A DNA stretch of 64,000 bases from Chara braunii (GCA_003427395.1 BFEA01000124.1:2882808-2946807); one strand, 5' to 3'; positions 28,039 to 39,100 are shown, numbered from the stretch's first letter. Numbers and translations: made by a program. The notes: a model not told the origin generated them from the letters alone.

Positions 28039-29058
28039 TGCAACCGGTAACGGATGCGTGTCGCGGTAACAGCACAAGAAAAATCCCGTCCTTGGATAGT
28101 CAAGAGCCCAATCTGAGGAAGTAGTAGAAGAGCAAAGTTGCCACGTTGGATGACGTCCGCACACAATCGAACGGTAAGTGGCATAAAGAGAATTGCTCCG
28201 CGTGTCGATTAATTAGAGAAATGGACACGTGTCAACAAGCAAGCAGGAGCTTGCTAATATTGGAACCCCCTGGGCGTCACATATGTGACGAACCACTTTC
28301 TGTACAGTGCAATTTTCTGCGCGGCTGTAATGAGGGGTCCTGAGCTGGGAAGGTCGGTTCAATTACGGGAGATCGGGATCGGTGGAAAATTGCATCAATA
28401 CCCTTGCTTCTTCGTTTTTTTCGTCGCTTCTTCGGGACTGGGTGTGTCCTGGGACGGTCGGTTGAGTGATTGGTCAGATGGATGTCTGGCGCGCCACCGC
28501 GCGCACGATTAATAAATGTTGACGCCATTTCTTTCAATTCGGTTTCGATCTTTTGGGCGCGGACATCGCGCGGAAAATTGCTTCGTTCTTTTGAATCTTT
28601 CCTTTGAGTCTTTTTCGAATTTTGTCGAGCCCCCCCGATGGTTCTCGGAGTCCTGGACTTTCCTTCTAGAGTTCGTGCTTTTGCTTTTTTGCATTAGATC
28701 GGAATTTAGGAATTTACTAATTAGGATTTTTCCTGCCGCGCGGCGCCTTTTGTTTACGCGCTTCTTCATGCAGCTGCCATGGTACTCTGATTAGTGGGCG
28801 GCCTTAATCGTATGTGTAACTGTAATTTTGGGCGGGCACCATTGTAATTGTACCTCTCTTCTTGCACTTCGTCTCTCACGCCCTCCCTCTCTTTTTTTTG
28901 CTGAAATTTTGTAAGCCGCGGCTTGCATGCTCGGATCGATGCGTGGAGAAGGGTTACGTCCCCCATACCGCGGCCAATCATGCAGAACGCAGGCGTTCCC
29001 TCTCTAATCCTCACTCTAAGTCCTGGTAATTCCGTGTTCTTCGGGCATGCATGCACGC

Positions 29059-29065
29059 TATAAAT
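29059..29065 (+). promoter_or_regulatory. TATA box of the element A 3' LTR
   Basis: TATAAAT in CACGCTATAAATTTCGG is identical to the 5' LTR copy. It could drive transcription into the flanking DNA. Confidence 0.65.
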
Positions 29066-29171
29066 TTCGGTTGCGCGATTAGTCAGCTCTCTTAGCCCGT
29101 TGTTGGAAGCTCGGGGTTGCGCGATCAGGAAGGGTCGGCACACGAGCGAAGTAAGAGGTGAGTAGAGTAGG

Positions 29172-29621
29172 NNNNNNNNNNNNNNNNNNNNNNNNNNNNN
29201 NNNNNNNNNNNNNNNNNNNNNNNNNNNNNNNNNNNNNNNNNNNNNNNNNNNNNNNNNNNNNNNNNNNNNNNNNNNNNNNNNNNNNNNNNNNNNNNNNNNN
29301 NNNNNNNNNNNNNNNNNNNNNNNNNNNNNNNNNNNNNNNNNNNNNNNNNNNNNNNNNNNNNNNNNNNNNNNNNNNNNNNNNNNNNNNNNNNNNNNNNNNN
29401 NNNNNNNNNNNNNNNNNNNNNNNNNNNNNNNNNNNNNNNNNNNNNNNNNNNNNNNNNNNNNNNNNNNNNNNNNNNNNNNNNNNNNNNNNNNNNNNNNNNN
29501 NNNNNNNNNNNNNNNNNNNNNNNNNNNNNNNNNNNNNNNNNNNNNNNNNNNNNNNNNNNNNNNNNNNNNNNNNNNNNNNNNNNNNNNNNNNNNNNNNNNN
29601 NNNNNNNNNNNNNNNNNNNNN
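29172..29621. other. Assembly gap inside the 3' LTR
   Basis: This is a run of N. The matching part of the 5' LTR (~20460-20820) is present but peppered with Ns, which suggests a collapsed or mis-resolved repeat. Confidence 1.
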
Positions 29622-30126
29622 TATGATTGTCAAATGTATGGATAAGGGGACTGCTTGTCTATCTTTTTGTTGAGAATCCCTGTCCTTGTGTTATGTCTGT
29701 GTCGAACCTTTGCCTGCGCCTGATGTCATTGTAGATGGGATGTGAATCTGGTCCCGATAGTGGGTTTGTTCTCGTTTTGCTTATCTCATGATGGGGATTA
29801 TGTTATGATTGCATCTTGCATAATCGACGATCTGGAATCTGTCCCCGTGAATGCCGCGCGATAACACGTGTAAGTTGATCCGAGTCGCGCCCTTACACGC
29901 ATTCCCGTGCGTCGATCCGCCCGTCCATACAGGACTCGCGGCGGAACCATCATCCCGCACGAGCACGCTGAGGCGCAACTAAGTTCGCCCACCCGACACG
30001 TGCTCATGCGCGTTGACGATATCCCGACCCACACTATCCCACCGACGATGACACCATGACGCGATCTTGGGGCTCAGACTCATCCTATGACCCGGAATAT
30101 TTCACCCCTATAATAAACGAGCTCAT

Positions 30127-30546
30127 ATGAACATGATACCCCTGTCACACGGAGAATCGACTATGTCCGCGGGAATTCCACGTGCCACCACTAGCGACCC
30201 TCGGTGCTCCGATTTCCCTTCCCCCGACCACACCTACTACTTCACCCACCCAGGATTCGTTGAGATCACCACCAGTTTCCCTCCTTTCTGCCTCCTTCTC
30301 CCGTATCATCAACTCAGTGTCGTTCCGTGGCCGGCCATAGCCCCCTATTGGCCCAATACGTTTTGCGTGAACTGCCGAGGCAGCGGCGCGCCGAGCACTC
30401 CGGAATTCCGAAGGCCCAACCCAAATACGCGGCGGCCTGCGCCACGTGGCGGCACCCGACGGCCTAACTTTCCAGGACCACCTCCACCTTGGAGGAATTT
30501 TCCCGTAACCCGTCGCCCACAGTGTCCCAGCCCCTTCGGACTGTGA
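30127..30546 (+). CDS. LTR-embedded ORF of element A, intact in the 3' LTR
   Basis: The 139-residue frame lies in R/U5, downstream of the TATA box. Its core, HPGFVEITTSFPPF then LLPYHQLSVVPWPAIAPYW and CVNC, matches the minus-strand frame in the LTR of element B (GFVIIDTHFPPYSLLPF, then NELIVVPWTAVEPHC). A Pro/Arg-rich tail follows. The function is unknown. The paired Cys could form a small metal site. Confidence 0.62.
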   Translation: MNMIPLSHGESTMSAGIPRATTSDPRCSDFPSPDHTYYFTHPGFVEITTSFPPFCLLLPYHQLSVVPWPAIAPYWPNTFCVNCRGSGAPSTPEFRRPNPNTRRPAPRGGTRRPNFPGPPPPWRNFPVTRRPQCPSPFGL

Positions 30547-30774
30547 GACCCTTGCTTGCGCACCACTTGCTCGCCTAATTGCATTTCTATCCTTAAGACT
30601 ACCCCACTTCCCCCAAAAATCCTTGGCACACCCCTTTTCGCACTTCCAGGCCGACACTCCACTCCGATCAGGAAGTTGTGCTGGGCGTGAGGTTGCGCGT
30701 CACAAGGCAGCAATCGTAGCAAACGAAATCCTAACCTAGTGAGTAGTATTGCAGGCCAGGCAATAGTAATCCAT

Positions 30775-31659
30775 CTAGCCTACCCCGATCCACCTCCAAA
30801 CCATACAGAAAAAATCCATATGAAGGGTGGCCAGAAAAAAAATTGTATCCCTTGCAACGATGAGAAGCACAACCACCCCGATGCTATAGCGCAACCCGCT
30901 GCTCCCTTGAGCATCACCAACGTCCACGTGGTGATTGGGGTTGTTGTTGATGCACTTGTTGTTATTGTTGTTGGTATTGGTATTGGCGCCGTTGTTGTGA
31001 ACAATGATGTGAGTGTCAGTAAGAACAGTATTGTTGCTGTCGTTGCAAAAAATGAGATGAGCAACATCGCAATCGGAGGGGGGGGAGGAGATGACAAATC
31101 CGTGTTGCANTCTTCCCCTGCCNCGNCNCGCTTGGGCTGANATGCCATCGTNNTCGTCACCGTGATANNCNCAGTCGTCATCATCATCTTGGTTAACAGA
31201 ATAGCGGATGTTGTTGTCACCCCCGTCCAGTAGTATGGTTGATGTTNAATTGATTGTGGTATTGTGAGGAAGGATGGCGGGAAAGGCCGTCGCAGTGGCA
31301 GTGCCTTCATCACTGGTAGATCCCTCATCGGGATGAGTGATGGTGGGAACAAAACCTCCACCCACTCCCATGGCGCGAGCCTCGAGTTGGTCACGTAAAT
31401 GAGATCTCTGGGCGAAAAGGGAGTTACAGACAGCCATCAGAGCATCCACCCGCCCCCAATCAATGAGGGCATCGAGCTGGGGATCCGGCCCCTCCTCCAG
31501 CTCCCAGATGATGTCCAGCATGTCTTGATTGATGTCTGCCAGCCAAGCGGCCAACGAGATTGCCCCCCCTATAACCTCAGACCCTTCTGCAGCTGCATAG
31601 ACATCCTTCCGACAAGCGCCCGCAGAAGCTGACCGCCTACCTCCAAGAGCTCCAGCCAA
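30775..31659 (-). CDS. Unidentified ORF with Asn/His-rich tail
   Basis: This open frame of about 294 codons on the minus strand is not recognised. The N-terminal half looks protein-like (AAWLADINQDMLDIIWELEE, LDALIDWGRVDALMAVCNS, RSHLRDQLEARAMGVG). The C-terminal half is rich in Asn, Asp, Thr and His, with codon-scale repeats and several Ns (31110-31250). It begins right next to the element A LTR, so it could be a host exon or part of another element. An antisense frame exists but looks like a shadow. Confidence 0.35.
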   Translation of the reverse strand: MAGALGGRRSASAGACRKDVYAAAEGSEVIGGAISLAAWLADINQDMLDIIWELEEGPDPQLDALIDWGRVDALMAVCNSLFAQRSHLRDQLEARAMGVGGGFVPTITHPDEGSTSDEGTATATAFPAILPHNTTINXTSTILLDGGDNNIRYSVNQDDDDDXXYHGDXXDGXSAQAXXGRGRXQHGFVISSPPSDCDVAHLIFCNDSNNTVLTDTHIIVHNNGANTNTNNNNNKCINNNPNHHVDVGDAQGSSGLRYSIGVVVLLIVARDTIFFLATLHMDFFCMVWRWIGVG

Positions 31660-31739
31660 ACCGCCGCACCACGTTGTAAGTCGTCCTTAGAATCCATAAG
31701 AAAGTGGTCTTATGGAGCATAAGGGACTATCAGGACTAC

Positions 31740-31818
31740 CAATAGCTGTGTCAGTAACCCCGTGTGTCTGGAGTCCGGCTCCTACAACAACCTGGGCTTT
31801 TCTGGGAAAAAAAAAAAG
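31740..31818 (+). mobile_element. SINE2 3' end, plus strand
   Basis: This shows CTACAACAACCTGGGCTTT followed by poly-A (about 31807-31818), with short upstream similarity. The 5' part is truncated or diverged. Confidence 0.6.
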
Positions 31819-31829
31819 AAGAAAGAGGA

Positions 31830-32255
31830 CGAGATAAAACAAACTGAACTGTCATATAGTAACTGAATTTGAACGGAAAGGACATGAAAAGAGAGAATTT
31901 TGGGGAAGGTCCCCGTTACTTTGGCTTGCGCATGTGGGTTTAGATATCAGTTCTTCTTCTTTTCCTAGTACGCTGAGGACAGGCGTCATACAGTTCGGAG
32001 CTGTTGCTATCCCCTGGAAGCACACCACTGTGACCACTTTACCGTCTTCACCCGAATAGAACGCCCCGTGATTATCGCTGCACCTGGACTAAAAAGTGCC
32101 CCAAATACAGCTATAATGACAGGGCGTTATATTCAGGTGAAAACCATAGTCCTACAGACAATCCTCTATATATGGCAGAAGGAATCCTGACTGTCTCGCT
32201 TGGAAGTTACTAGTTGTAGGCTACTTCAAGTGCTTGTGGATATGCGGAGAATATG
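31830..32255. other. No recognisable feature
   Basis: I see no gene, repeat or element here beyond background. Confidence 0.4.
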
Positions 32256-32260
32256 GGCAT

Positions 32261-32359
32261 CGCCACACCCCTCTTAAAATGTGCAAAATGAGAGCTAGAA
32301 CATGGCCAAATGCATCCACCATATTTTTGTCTTTTTCACATTTGGAGAGTGGTGTGGCG
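32261..32359. mobile_element. Small MITE with CGCCACACC ends
   Basis: The left end CGCCACACCCCTCTTAAAAT and the right end GAGAGTGGTGTGGCG are inverted over ~23 bp with few mismatches. The centre carries GCTAGAACATGG and TTTTTGTCTTTTT, which recur in the element at 32519-32642. Confidence 0.7.
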
Positions 32360-32518
32360 ATGGCCGATGGCCAATTGCGCGGGGAGAGTAGGAAACACTG
32401 ACTGGCTGGAGGTGGGTGGCAATGAAATCAGACTAAGTCTTTCTCGTTCTGATGTCTCAAGTTTCAACCAAGTTGTTCTAGCCTCTAGGAGCACGACATT
32501 GTGAGAGGACATTTCGTA

Positions 32519-32642
32519 GGGCCTCACTGCACTACTCTCCAAATGCAGAAAATGAGATTGAATCCTCCGCTAGAACATGGAAAGATACACCGTCATATAT
32601 TTTGTCTTTTGTGCATGTGGAGAGAGTAGTGCAGCGAGCCCC
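32519..32642. mobile_element. Small MITE with GGGCCTC ends
   Basis: GGGCCTCACTGCACTACTCT at the left end and its inverse AGTAGTGCAGCGAGCCCC at the right end form the terminal inverted repeat. Flanks GTA and ATA are compatible with a TA duplication. The centre shares CGCTAGAACATGGAAAGATA and TTTTGTCTTTT with 32261-32359. Confidence 0.75.
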
Positions 32643-32984
32643 ATAGGCGCTGGTGATGTTACTGTCCCACATCTACCATGATGATGAGCATATCTTAGGG
32701 CCGACGCCCCCGTGGTGCCATGTTGGTGGTTTTTTGGAAGCATGAACCAGGGGATTCAGGAAAGCCAGATTCATGCCTTCTTGGCATGCATAAAAATATG
32801 AGCTCCTGTCGGAGGTGTCAGGAGATACTGCACCTTACCGAGGGGCCGGAACAGGCTCCAGGGATATACGAGGGGACGGAGGATCCCCAGCTCTCTGCCA
32901 TCAGAAAAAAAACACAATAGTAGTGATACAAACATAGCACTGTGCACCCTCATGAAGACCTGTAGTAGCATGTTCATAACTAGC

Positions 32985-33321
32985 TCCCGAAGTCCCCGTG
33001 CAATCGGGCTTGCATGGCGTCTGCTTCAACCAGGGCTGAGCAGGGGGGTAGGTCTCTCTGCCTAGCCCGGGCGCCTGCAACCGCTGTCTGGTCAGGCCAC
33101 CCTGCCAATATGGCAATGGGTGATGGTCCCGGGTGGTTAACACTAGGGTAGGACAGGGGGGGTGGGGGTGTGCCAGGGCAAAAATGATAAGAGGAAGGGT
33201 GAGTGGGGTCTTCAAAGGGATTCAGCTGGACAACAGAGTGGCTGAGTACTGTGGATAACTGAAATTGGTCTAGTATCCCACCTCTACAACAACCTGGGCT
33301 TTTTGAAAAAAAAAAAAAAAA
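32985..33321 (+). mobile_element. SINE2 copy, plus strand
   Basis: The copy reads CCAGGGCTGAGCAGG, CTAGCCCGGGCGCCTGCAAC, GCTGTCTGGTC, CAATATGGCAATGGGTGATG, GGGTAGGACAGG and ends CTCTACAACAACCTGGGC plus poly-A (33306-33321). Order and spacing match 16895-17365. Confidence 0.7.
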
Positions 33322-33336
33322 TGATAAAAAAGTAAT

Positions 33337-33355
33337 ATATATATATATATATCGT

Positions 33356-33412
<57 letters not shown>
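33337..33412. repeat. (TA)n microsatellite with a CGTCAAA remnant
   Basis: This is a TA run interrupted once by TCGTCAAA, the same junction sequence that borders the hammerhead-core repeats at 15738 and 50581. Confidence 0.9.
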
Positions 33413-33413
<1 letters not shown>

Positions 33414-33543
33414 CTCCTCATAAAATCTCATTCGGGATTGGCTGCAATGAAGAGAGGGATCCAGTGGTGGTGAGTCGACGCTTAAAATTTCTAGAGTTGA
33501 GACTTCGCTCCACTAACTATCCTTGTCAGACTCTACGTCATGA

Positions 33544-33746
33544 GAAACTACTTTGTATAGCTGTAGAAAACACTTAGTACTAGGAGGAGGAGAATGTCTG
33601 TGTTTTGAGTCTTGATGGGTAGTTAATACCTTCTTTGAGGGGGTAAACTACTTTGTATAGCTGTAGAAAACACTTAGTACTGGGAGGAGGAGAATGTCTG
33701 TGTTTTGGGTCTTGATGGGTAGTTAATACCGTCTTTGAGGGGGTGG
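33544..33746. repeat. Tandem duplication, ~102-bp unit, two copies
   Basis: Each copy runs from AAACTACTTTGTATAGCTG to TCTTTGAGGGGGT. The copies differ at a few positions, so the duplication is recent. Confidence 0.95.
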
Positions 33747-33749
33747 CGC

Positions 33750-35100
33750 CTAACGCACGCGCGCGTAGTGGTCGGCACCTTGGAACTGGGCGCGTCATGG
33801 GCTGACGTGCAGCGAGTTCCTAAGACATGTCACTGGTTGTGACAGGTGTTCCGAGTGAAGTTCTCCTGAGCGGTGGCCTTCATCGTGAGGGCATATATTG
33901 TCCTTCACTTGGGATTTTCCTGTGTGACAGGAGTATAGGCTAAGCGGAGTGTTGCCTATCCAACGGAACTGTGTGTGAAAAGGAGCGTCGAAATCAGATG
34001 CCACAAGTGTCCCGAGTTAATTACCTCTGAGTGGTGAATACACTGTCTTTTCACTAGGGAGTTCTCCACAGTGGTACGAGTATAGCTACTGAAAGGAAGT
34101 GTGTGAGAAGGAGAGCAACAACATCAGAAGTGGAAGAGTGAGTCAAACGGGATTCTATTTATAGACTGATGTGAGACGAGGGCTAGTATCTGAAGCCCTA
34201 ATCTTCACAACGGAATTGGAATGACAGTTTGGAAGTAAGATGATAAATTTCAAAATTGGAATGACATTTTTTAAGATGGAATGAAACATTAAAATTTAGA
34301 ATGTAATTTAATGATAATGATTATTTAATTCTACGAAATTCTTTCATTGAATTAAAATATTTCATGAACTCATCTAAACTTTCATTCCATGTCTAACACG
34401 TAGTTCAAATAAAAAGGGATACTCTATGCTTGGAAGAAAAATTTTCAAGTGAGACGAAAAATTGTAAAATTGAAATAACATTTTTGAAGATAAAATAAAA
34501 TTTAACATTTAAAATATAATTTTACTATAAAATGATTGTTGACATAGGGTGCAAAGGAGTCAATCAAAGTAGAGTAAAATCTCCTAGCTCCTCGACAGAT
34601 GGTAATGTTGGTCGTCTACAGAAGGAAGTTTAGGAGGGTTACCGCCACATCAAAGTTACGGTTGGGTTGAGACGTCAACAGAAAACCAGTAACTTGAAGA
34701 ATAGAAGGGTAGGGCTAGCCAAGTCCACATTAAAATTTCGCAACTCTCGTTCCTTCCTCATTCTCTCAGAAAACTCTAGATCAGAGGGAAGAAGTCAGCA
34801 TCAAGGAACTAGGTCTGGAGTAGAAGAAAGGGAAAGGGATCGAGGGGAAGGCAGCATATCAGGACGATAAAGGAAACATCACTTCGTGAAAAGCATTCGG
34901 TACGGAAAAAGCAGCAAAATATGAGAGGTGCTGACAGGTCAAAAAGGTGCGTTTCTCCCTCCGCTAATTTCATTTCCCCTCCTTTGTTTTCTCCTCTATT
35001 CCCCCCACGAAACAAAAATTATCCAGCCAGGTCCTGCCGAATTGAGATATCCAAAAGTAATACATCGAAAAGGAATTAATTCACAAATTTAGTAGTTAAA
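33750..35100. other. Non-coding, AT-rich in part
   Basis: No gene is supported. On the minus strand CTATAAATAG at 34155-34164 looks like a TATA box, and sequence from ~33840 to 34130 holds two diverged direct repeats (GAGCGGTGG.. and GAGTGGTGA..). This could be a decayed LTR, but its ends were not found. AT-rich sequence at 34210-34540 has imperfect TGGAATGACA repeats. Confidence 0.35.
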
Positions 35101-35111
35101 ATCTATTTCAC

Positions 35112-35342
35112 CAAATACTGGCTCAGCGGAAAGGAGATATGGTACGACCCCATCATTTCTCCACCCCCATCTGTACTCTCTGGTCCTAATGTTCCTGCTA
35201 ACGTGGTTCACCCCCCCCCTTCCCCCTCCACCTACTCATCCCTTTCCCCATTCCTCCTGCCGGGCTCAACAGAACGGAGATATGGTACGTCCCCATCATT
35301 ACTTCATCACCATCTGCACTCTCTGGTCCTAGCGTTCTTTCC
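35112..35342. repeat. Direct repeat pair, ~78 bp each
   Basis: GGAGATATGGTACG.CCCCATCAT..ATCTG.ACTCTCTGGTCCTA occurs at about 35132-35197 and 35275-35337, separated by a pyrimidine-rich spacer. Confidence 0.85.
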
Positions 35343-35791
35343 CCCTCCCTCCTGCCCTCCACCTCATTCTCAAACCGTGCCACACGTGTTCTCACTTACT
35401 CTTGCCTCCCGCTAATCTTTCCAGCACCCCTCATAGGTCTCCTTTTCCATACGAACTCCACCCATATTCCTCCTTTCGCTCCCCCCCATACGTGGCTTCA
35501 GACCCCCGCCTCTCCAACTCTCCTCAGAGATCTCACTTCTCCTTTTGGGCCCTCTCATACATTCTCTCCTAATAAATCCCACATATTACATAATACTCAC
35601 TTCCTCTATCTTCCACTACCTCCTTTCTTTTTCTTTTGTTCATTTTCCTTTCGTAGCTAGACAGCGCCCGCAAGATGCTTAAGATAACTTCAAAGAGAGC
35701 AAAAGGTCAGGACTCCCCCTTGTTTTATCGGGGGGCAATGCGTCACAATCTGTTTAGGTAGCTGGGGTTATTTCCATATGCCAGACAACGA

Positions 35792-36126
35792 CCATTTCGT
35801 CAAAATGAACATTTTATTATTTTTTGAACGAAATTGAAACCGAGTTTTTTGGCCGAAAACTCGTCAAAATTTGCTATTCCTGAAGGTCCAGCGTTTTACA
35901 AACGCTGGACCCCCTGGCTGTACATGGAACTAGCTTGAGACCAGGCACCTTCAGGCAGGACTGCCTGGAGGTACCTGGTCTCAAGCTAGGTCCATGTATA
36001 GCCAGGCGGTCCAGCGTTTTACAAACGCCGGACCCTCAGAAACAACAAAATTTGATGAGTTTTGGACCAAAAAACTCGGTTTCAATTTCGTTCAAAAAAT
36101 AAAAGATGTCCATTTTGACGAAATGG
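35792..36126. repeat. 335-bp hairpin with ~165-bp arms and nested palindromes
   Basis: The sequence is a near-complete inverted repeat centred near 35959, with almost no loop (CAGGCAG GA CTGCCTG). Outer ends are CCATTTCGTCAAAATG and CATTTTGACGAAATGG. Each arm also contains its own palindrome, GGTCCAGCGTTT TAC AAACGC(T/C)GGACC. It could be a foldback transposon or a small-RNA precursor. No coding capacity of its own. Confidence 0.9.
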
Positions 36127-39100
36127 CATTTAGACCCAGTGTGCCCAACCCGGTGCAGCAAAGGATAATGCCAATTAACAATCAAAATGGTAACATCTGG
36201 AAATCGAGAAACGCTGCAAAATGGTTATCCCAGGGAGCAGGGATCACAACGAACCCGACGCAGTTGACCTACTCTCAGGAAGGGCATCAAACTCAGTTTC
36301 CACCCCTCACTGGTTAGAGAGTCCAACAGCAGCAACCCCAAAGCGAGAGGGGGGAGTTCTCATCCTCACAGCAGGGTGAGCATCAGCCTCGTCGCTCTCC
36401 CCACCCAGATCACAAGAACTCACTCCATCAACAACAACAGTCTCACTTGCTCTAGGAGAACATTGAAGAACAGTCTTCAAGGAAATTGTCAGGGAAGGAG
36501 ACAACCACAGAAGATAGGATAATGCAAGATCACGAAGAAATTCTCACTGAGGAAGAAAGATGGTGGGAACAGAATAGGAGGGATCAAAGTGCTCATCCAA
36601 ACAAAGTGGACAAATCTAACAAACAACCAGGGGAAACATGGACACAAAGAGTAAGGACGACACTCTAGGATAAAACGTTAAACGTGAGCAAGCCAACAAT
36701 AGGTCCACATGGAGCTCTTGCAGAGGAACTAAAGATTCCCCTCAGAAACCTTTCTTCAACAAGGGCTTACTTTTTTACTCTTTTCCTCTCTCCTTTAGAA
36801 CAGAAAGTGATAGAGCAAGGAGGAAGGAAAACTCTGATGAAATCCTACCCTGCAGAGAAATTGCCTTAGAGGGATGCGATTTACACAAAACACGCAAGTA
36901 ATTGAATTTTTTACAATGAAAATGGAAACAAATCAACGAATGACAATATTAAATGGATCTGTAAAAGACTGGAGCAAATGAAGGAAAACACAGAAGCGGT
37001 CTCCAAATTTTTCCTAATTTAGCCTATTTCCCCGACAATCTTCACAGTTCTTTGTCTTTTTTTAAATGACAAAAAAATAATTGATAGTTGGAAAAAATTG
37101 TTTTGGGACACCTCACAAGTTAGAATCTATCCATGGCTTCCTACGAAGATTAGTCCGGAAGAAAGAAGGGATCAGTTAATGAGGGATTTCTATTGGTTCG
37201 AGCTTAGGCATATTCCAATACAAGTTTAAACAACTTTTGTTCACGACTACGGCAACAATTCAAAATAGTTGATTTCATAGACCCGCTCCCAACCCATGTG
37301 GCAAAGAGGTATGATTATCTGATGTTTGCTTTTGATCTGCAAAAGGAACAACCATTCTCAATGGATGGTATAATTCCTTACAAGACGGGAGGGAGGATTT
37401 ACCAAATCCATACGGCTCACAAATTCAGACCATGGCGCTTCAAATGTAAAGCATAAGGGCACTTAAGCAAATAATTCATTTGCCCTCTGCACCCCCAACA
37501 CGCTATGATAACAGATCAAAGGTTGAATAGAGATCCAATGCGCTCACATCGATGGACACCAGGGGTACCGGGTCATGAGGGTTGGGTATGCAACGATGAG
37601 ACCAACTCTATGGGAGTATCGATAGGTTGGTACTGGGAAGGAAGAAGTGATCATCGCAAAACACCCCGCCCACCTGCAGACTGGCTGCCACCGCACCACA
37701 TCCAACACCAACCTCAACTCCAGTCTCATCAACCACTCTACGGTAATCTGGGCAAGCAAGAGAATGAGAGCAACCAGCGACAATAAAACTACCAACAGGG
37801 TAGGTTGTGTTAACCAAACCAGCAGAATCATCAAAGTCATCTAAATCAGCCAAATCACTCGAACCAGAGTAATCAGCACATACAACAAAAGGAAAACTCT
37901 CAATCAAGGCAGAACAGACAACTGATACAGACTGGGGAAGGAGGAAGCACAGAGCCTCCCGCTGTAGATAGCATGACTATGGGCCAGTAAGCTGATGCAT
38001 ATCTCCAAAAGAAAGTTCAACTGGGGAATCTGGAATGGAAGGACGTAAAAAAGAAATTCAAAAACCCATAACAAAGTAACAAGGACCAACCTCCCGCCCA
38101 ATCACAAACACAATATTCACAACAACAACAACAACAACAACAAACCCATCAAAGACAGCTAACACAACAAGCACAACAATCGCCACAGGGGAGCTCAGTT
38201 CAACAGACGAACCAGCCTCCCAACAGGGAATGCATAATCCGCCTCGATCCATCACATCTCACTTCCAAATCGAAGCCAACAACTCCATAGGGGCATTGGG
38301 ACAGAGGGAGGGAAGAGAAGACATGGAACTAGATCCGTTGAAGGAAGTATTCTCACATGAATCGATAGAGGTGGAAAATGCCCCAGTAGCACCCTCACCT
38401 TTATCAGTAATGGGAGCCAGAAGGAAGGGTAATGATACTTTGACAGAGTTGCAAACCAGCCTACACAAGATGGTAATGTGGTTTATTGCTAATTTGAAAT
38501 TTAAGTTCTCAGCAAATTTGGTTTGGACTGGTCTCAGATTCAAGACCAGATTTTCTCTCTCATGTTGAGTAGTGATAGTCTAAAATTGACATTGCAATTT
38601 GGTCTCCCTTCAGACGCTGCATAGTCTGATATGTGTGACAAGCTCCTCCATGCGATATCAGAGCGGCTATCAGTAGTGCATCCACCTCTCCTAGCAGAAG
38701 ACTCGAATCAGGCTTAGGCCAGCCAAGGGTACAAACAAGATCAAGATTCCAAGATAGACACTAGGATTATCAAAGAGGTCAGACGAATCAAGGAATTGGC
38801 CAGGAAAAAGGACAACCATGCAAAACTCAGCATCACGGACCACAACACGGAGACGCGACTTAAACAGTTCAGGAAGAATAAACAAAACCACCGCTTAGCG
38901 CTGCCGAAGGGAACAGGGTATCACAGGAGTTTGCTGAAGAAGTTGGCACTTACTCCAAAGAAAAGTTCAGGGCCAAGACATAAAAAAAGGAAAAGAAAAT
39001 GATAATAAAAAAATATGGTCACTGCTGATTTGCAATACAGCCAATTCCCACAGAGGTCACTCATGTTTGATCCACAGTCCAATCCTCTTAGTAAAGATCT

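Larger units (their letters stand above)
19586..30704 (+). mobile_element. Long-LTR retroelement A: gag, protease and integrase but no RT
   Basis: Two ~2.4-kb LTRs (19586 to ~21952 and 28284-30704) flank an internal region with Gag, a CCHC knuckle, an aspartic protease, a DDE integrase and three accessory ORFs. No reverse transcriptase or RNase H motif occurs between protease and integrase, where Ty3/gypsy elements place them. Only ~300 bp separates the two domains. The 3' LTR runs TGTGACG..CGTCACA. Immediate flanks (CAAGC, AGGCA) do not match as a target duplication. The LTRs are closely similar but differ by small indels. Confidence 0.88.
28284..30704 (+). repeat. 3' LTR of element A
   Basis: The LTR runs from TGTGACGAACC to GCGCGTCACA, with 7-bp inverted ends TGTGACG/CGTCACA. 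It contains the TATA box at 29059-29065 and a 450-bp gap (29172-29621). A CGTCACA also ends just before the LTR (28276-28282), making CGTCACA-TA-TGTGACG. Confidence 0.9.
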
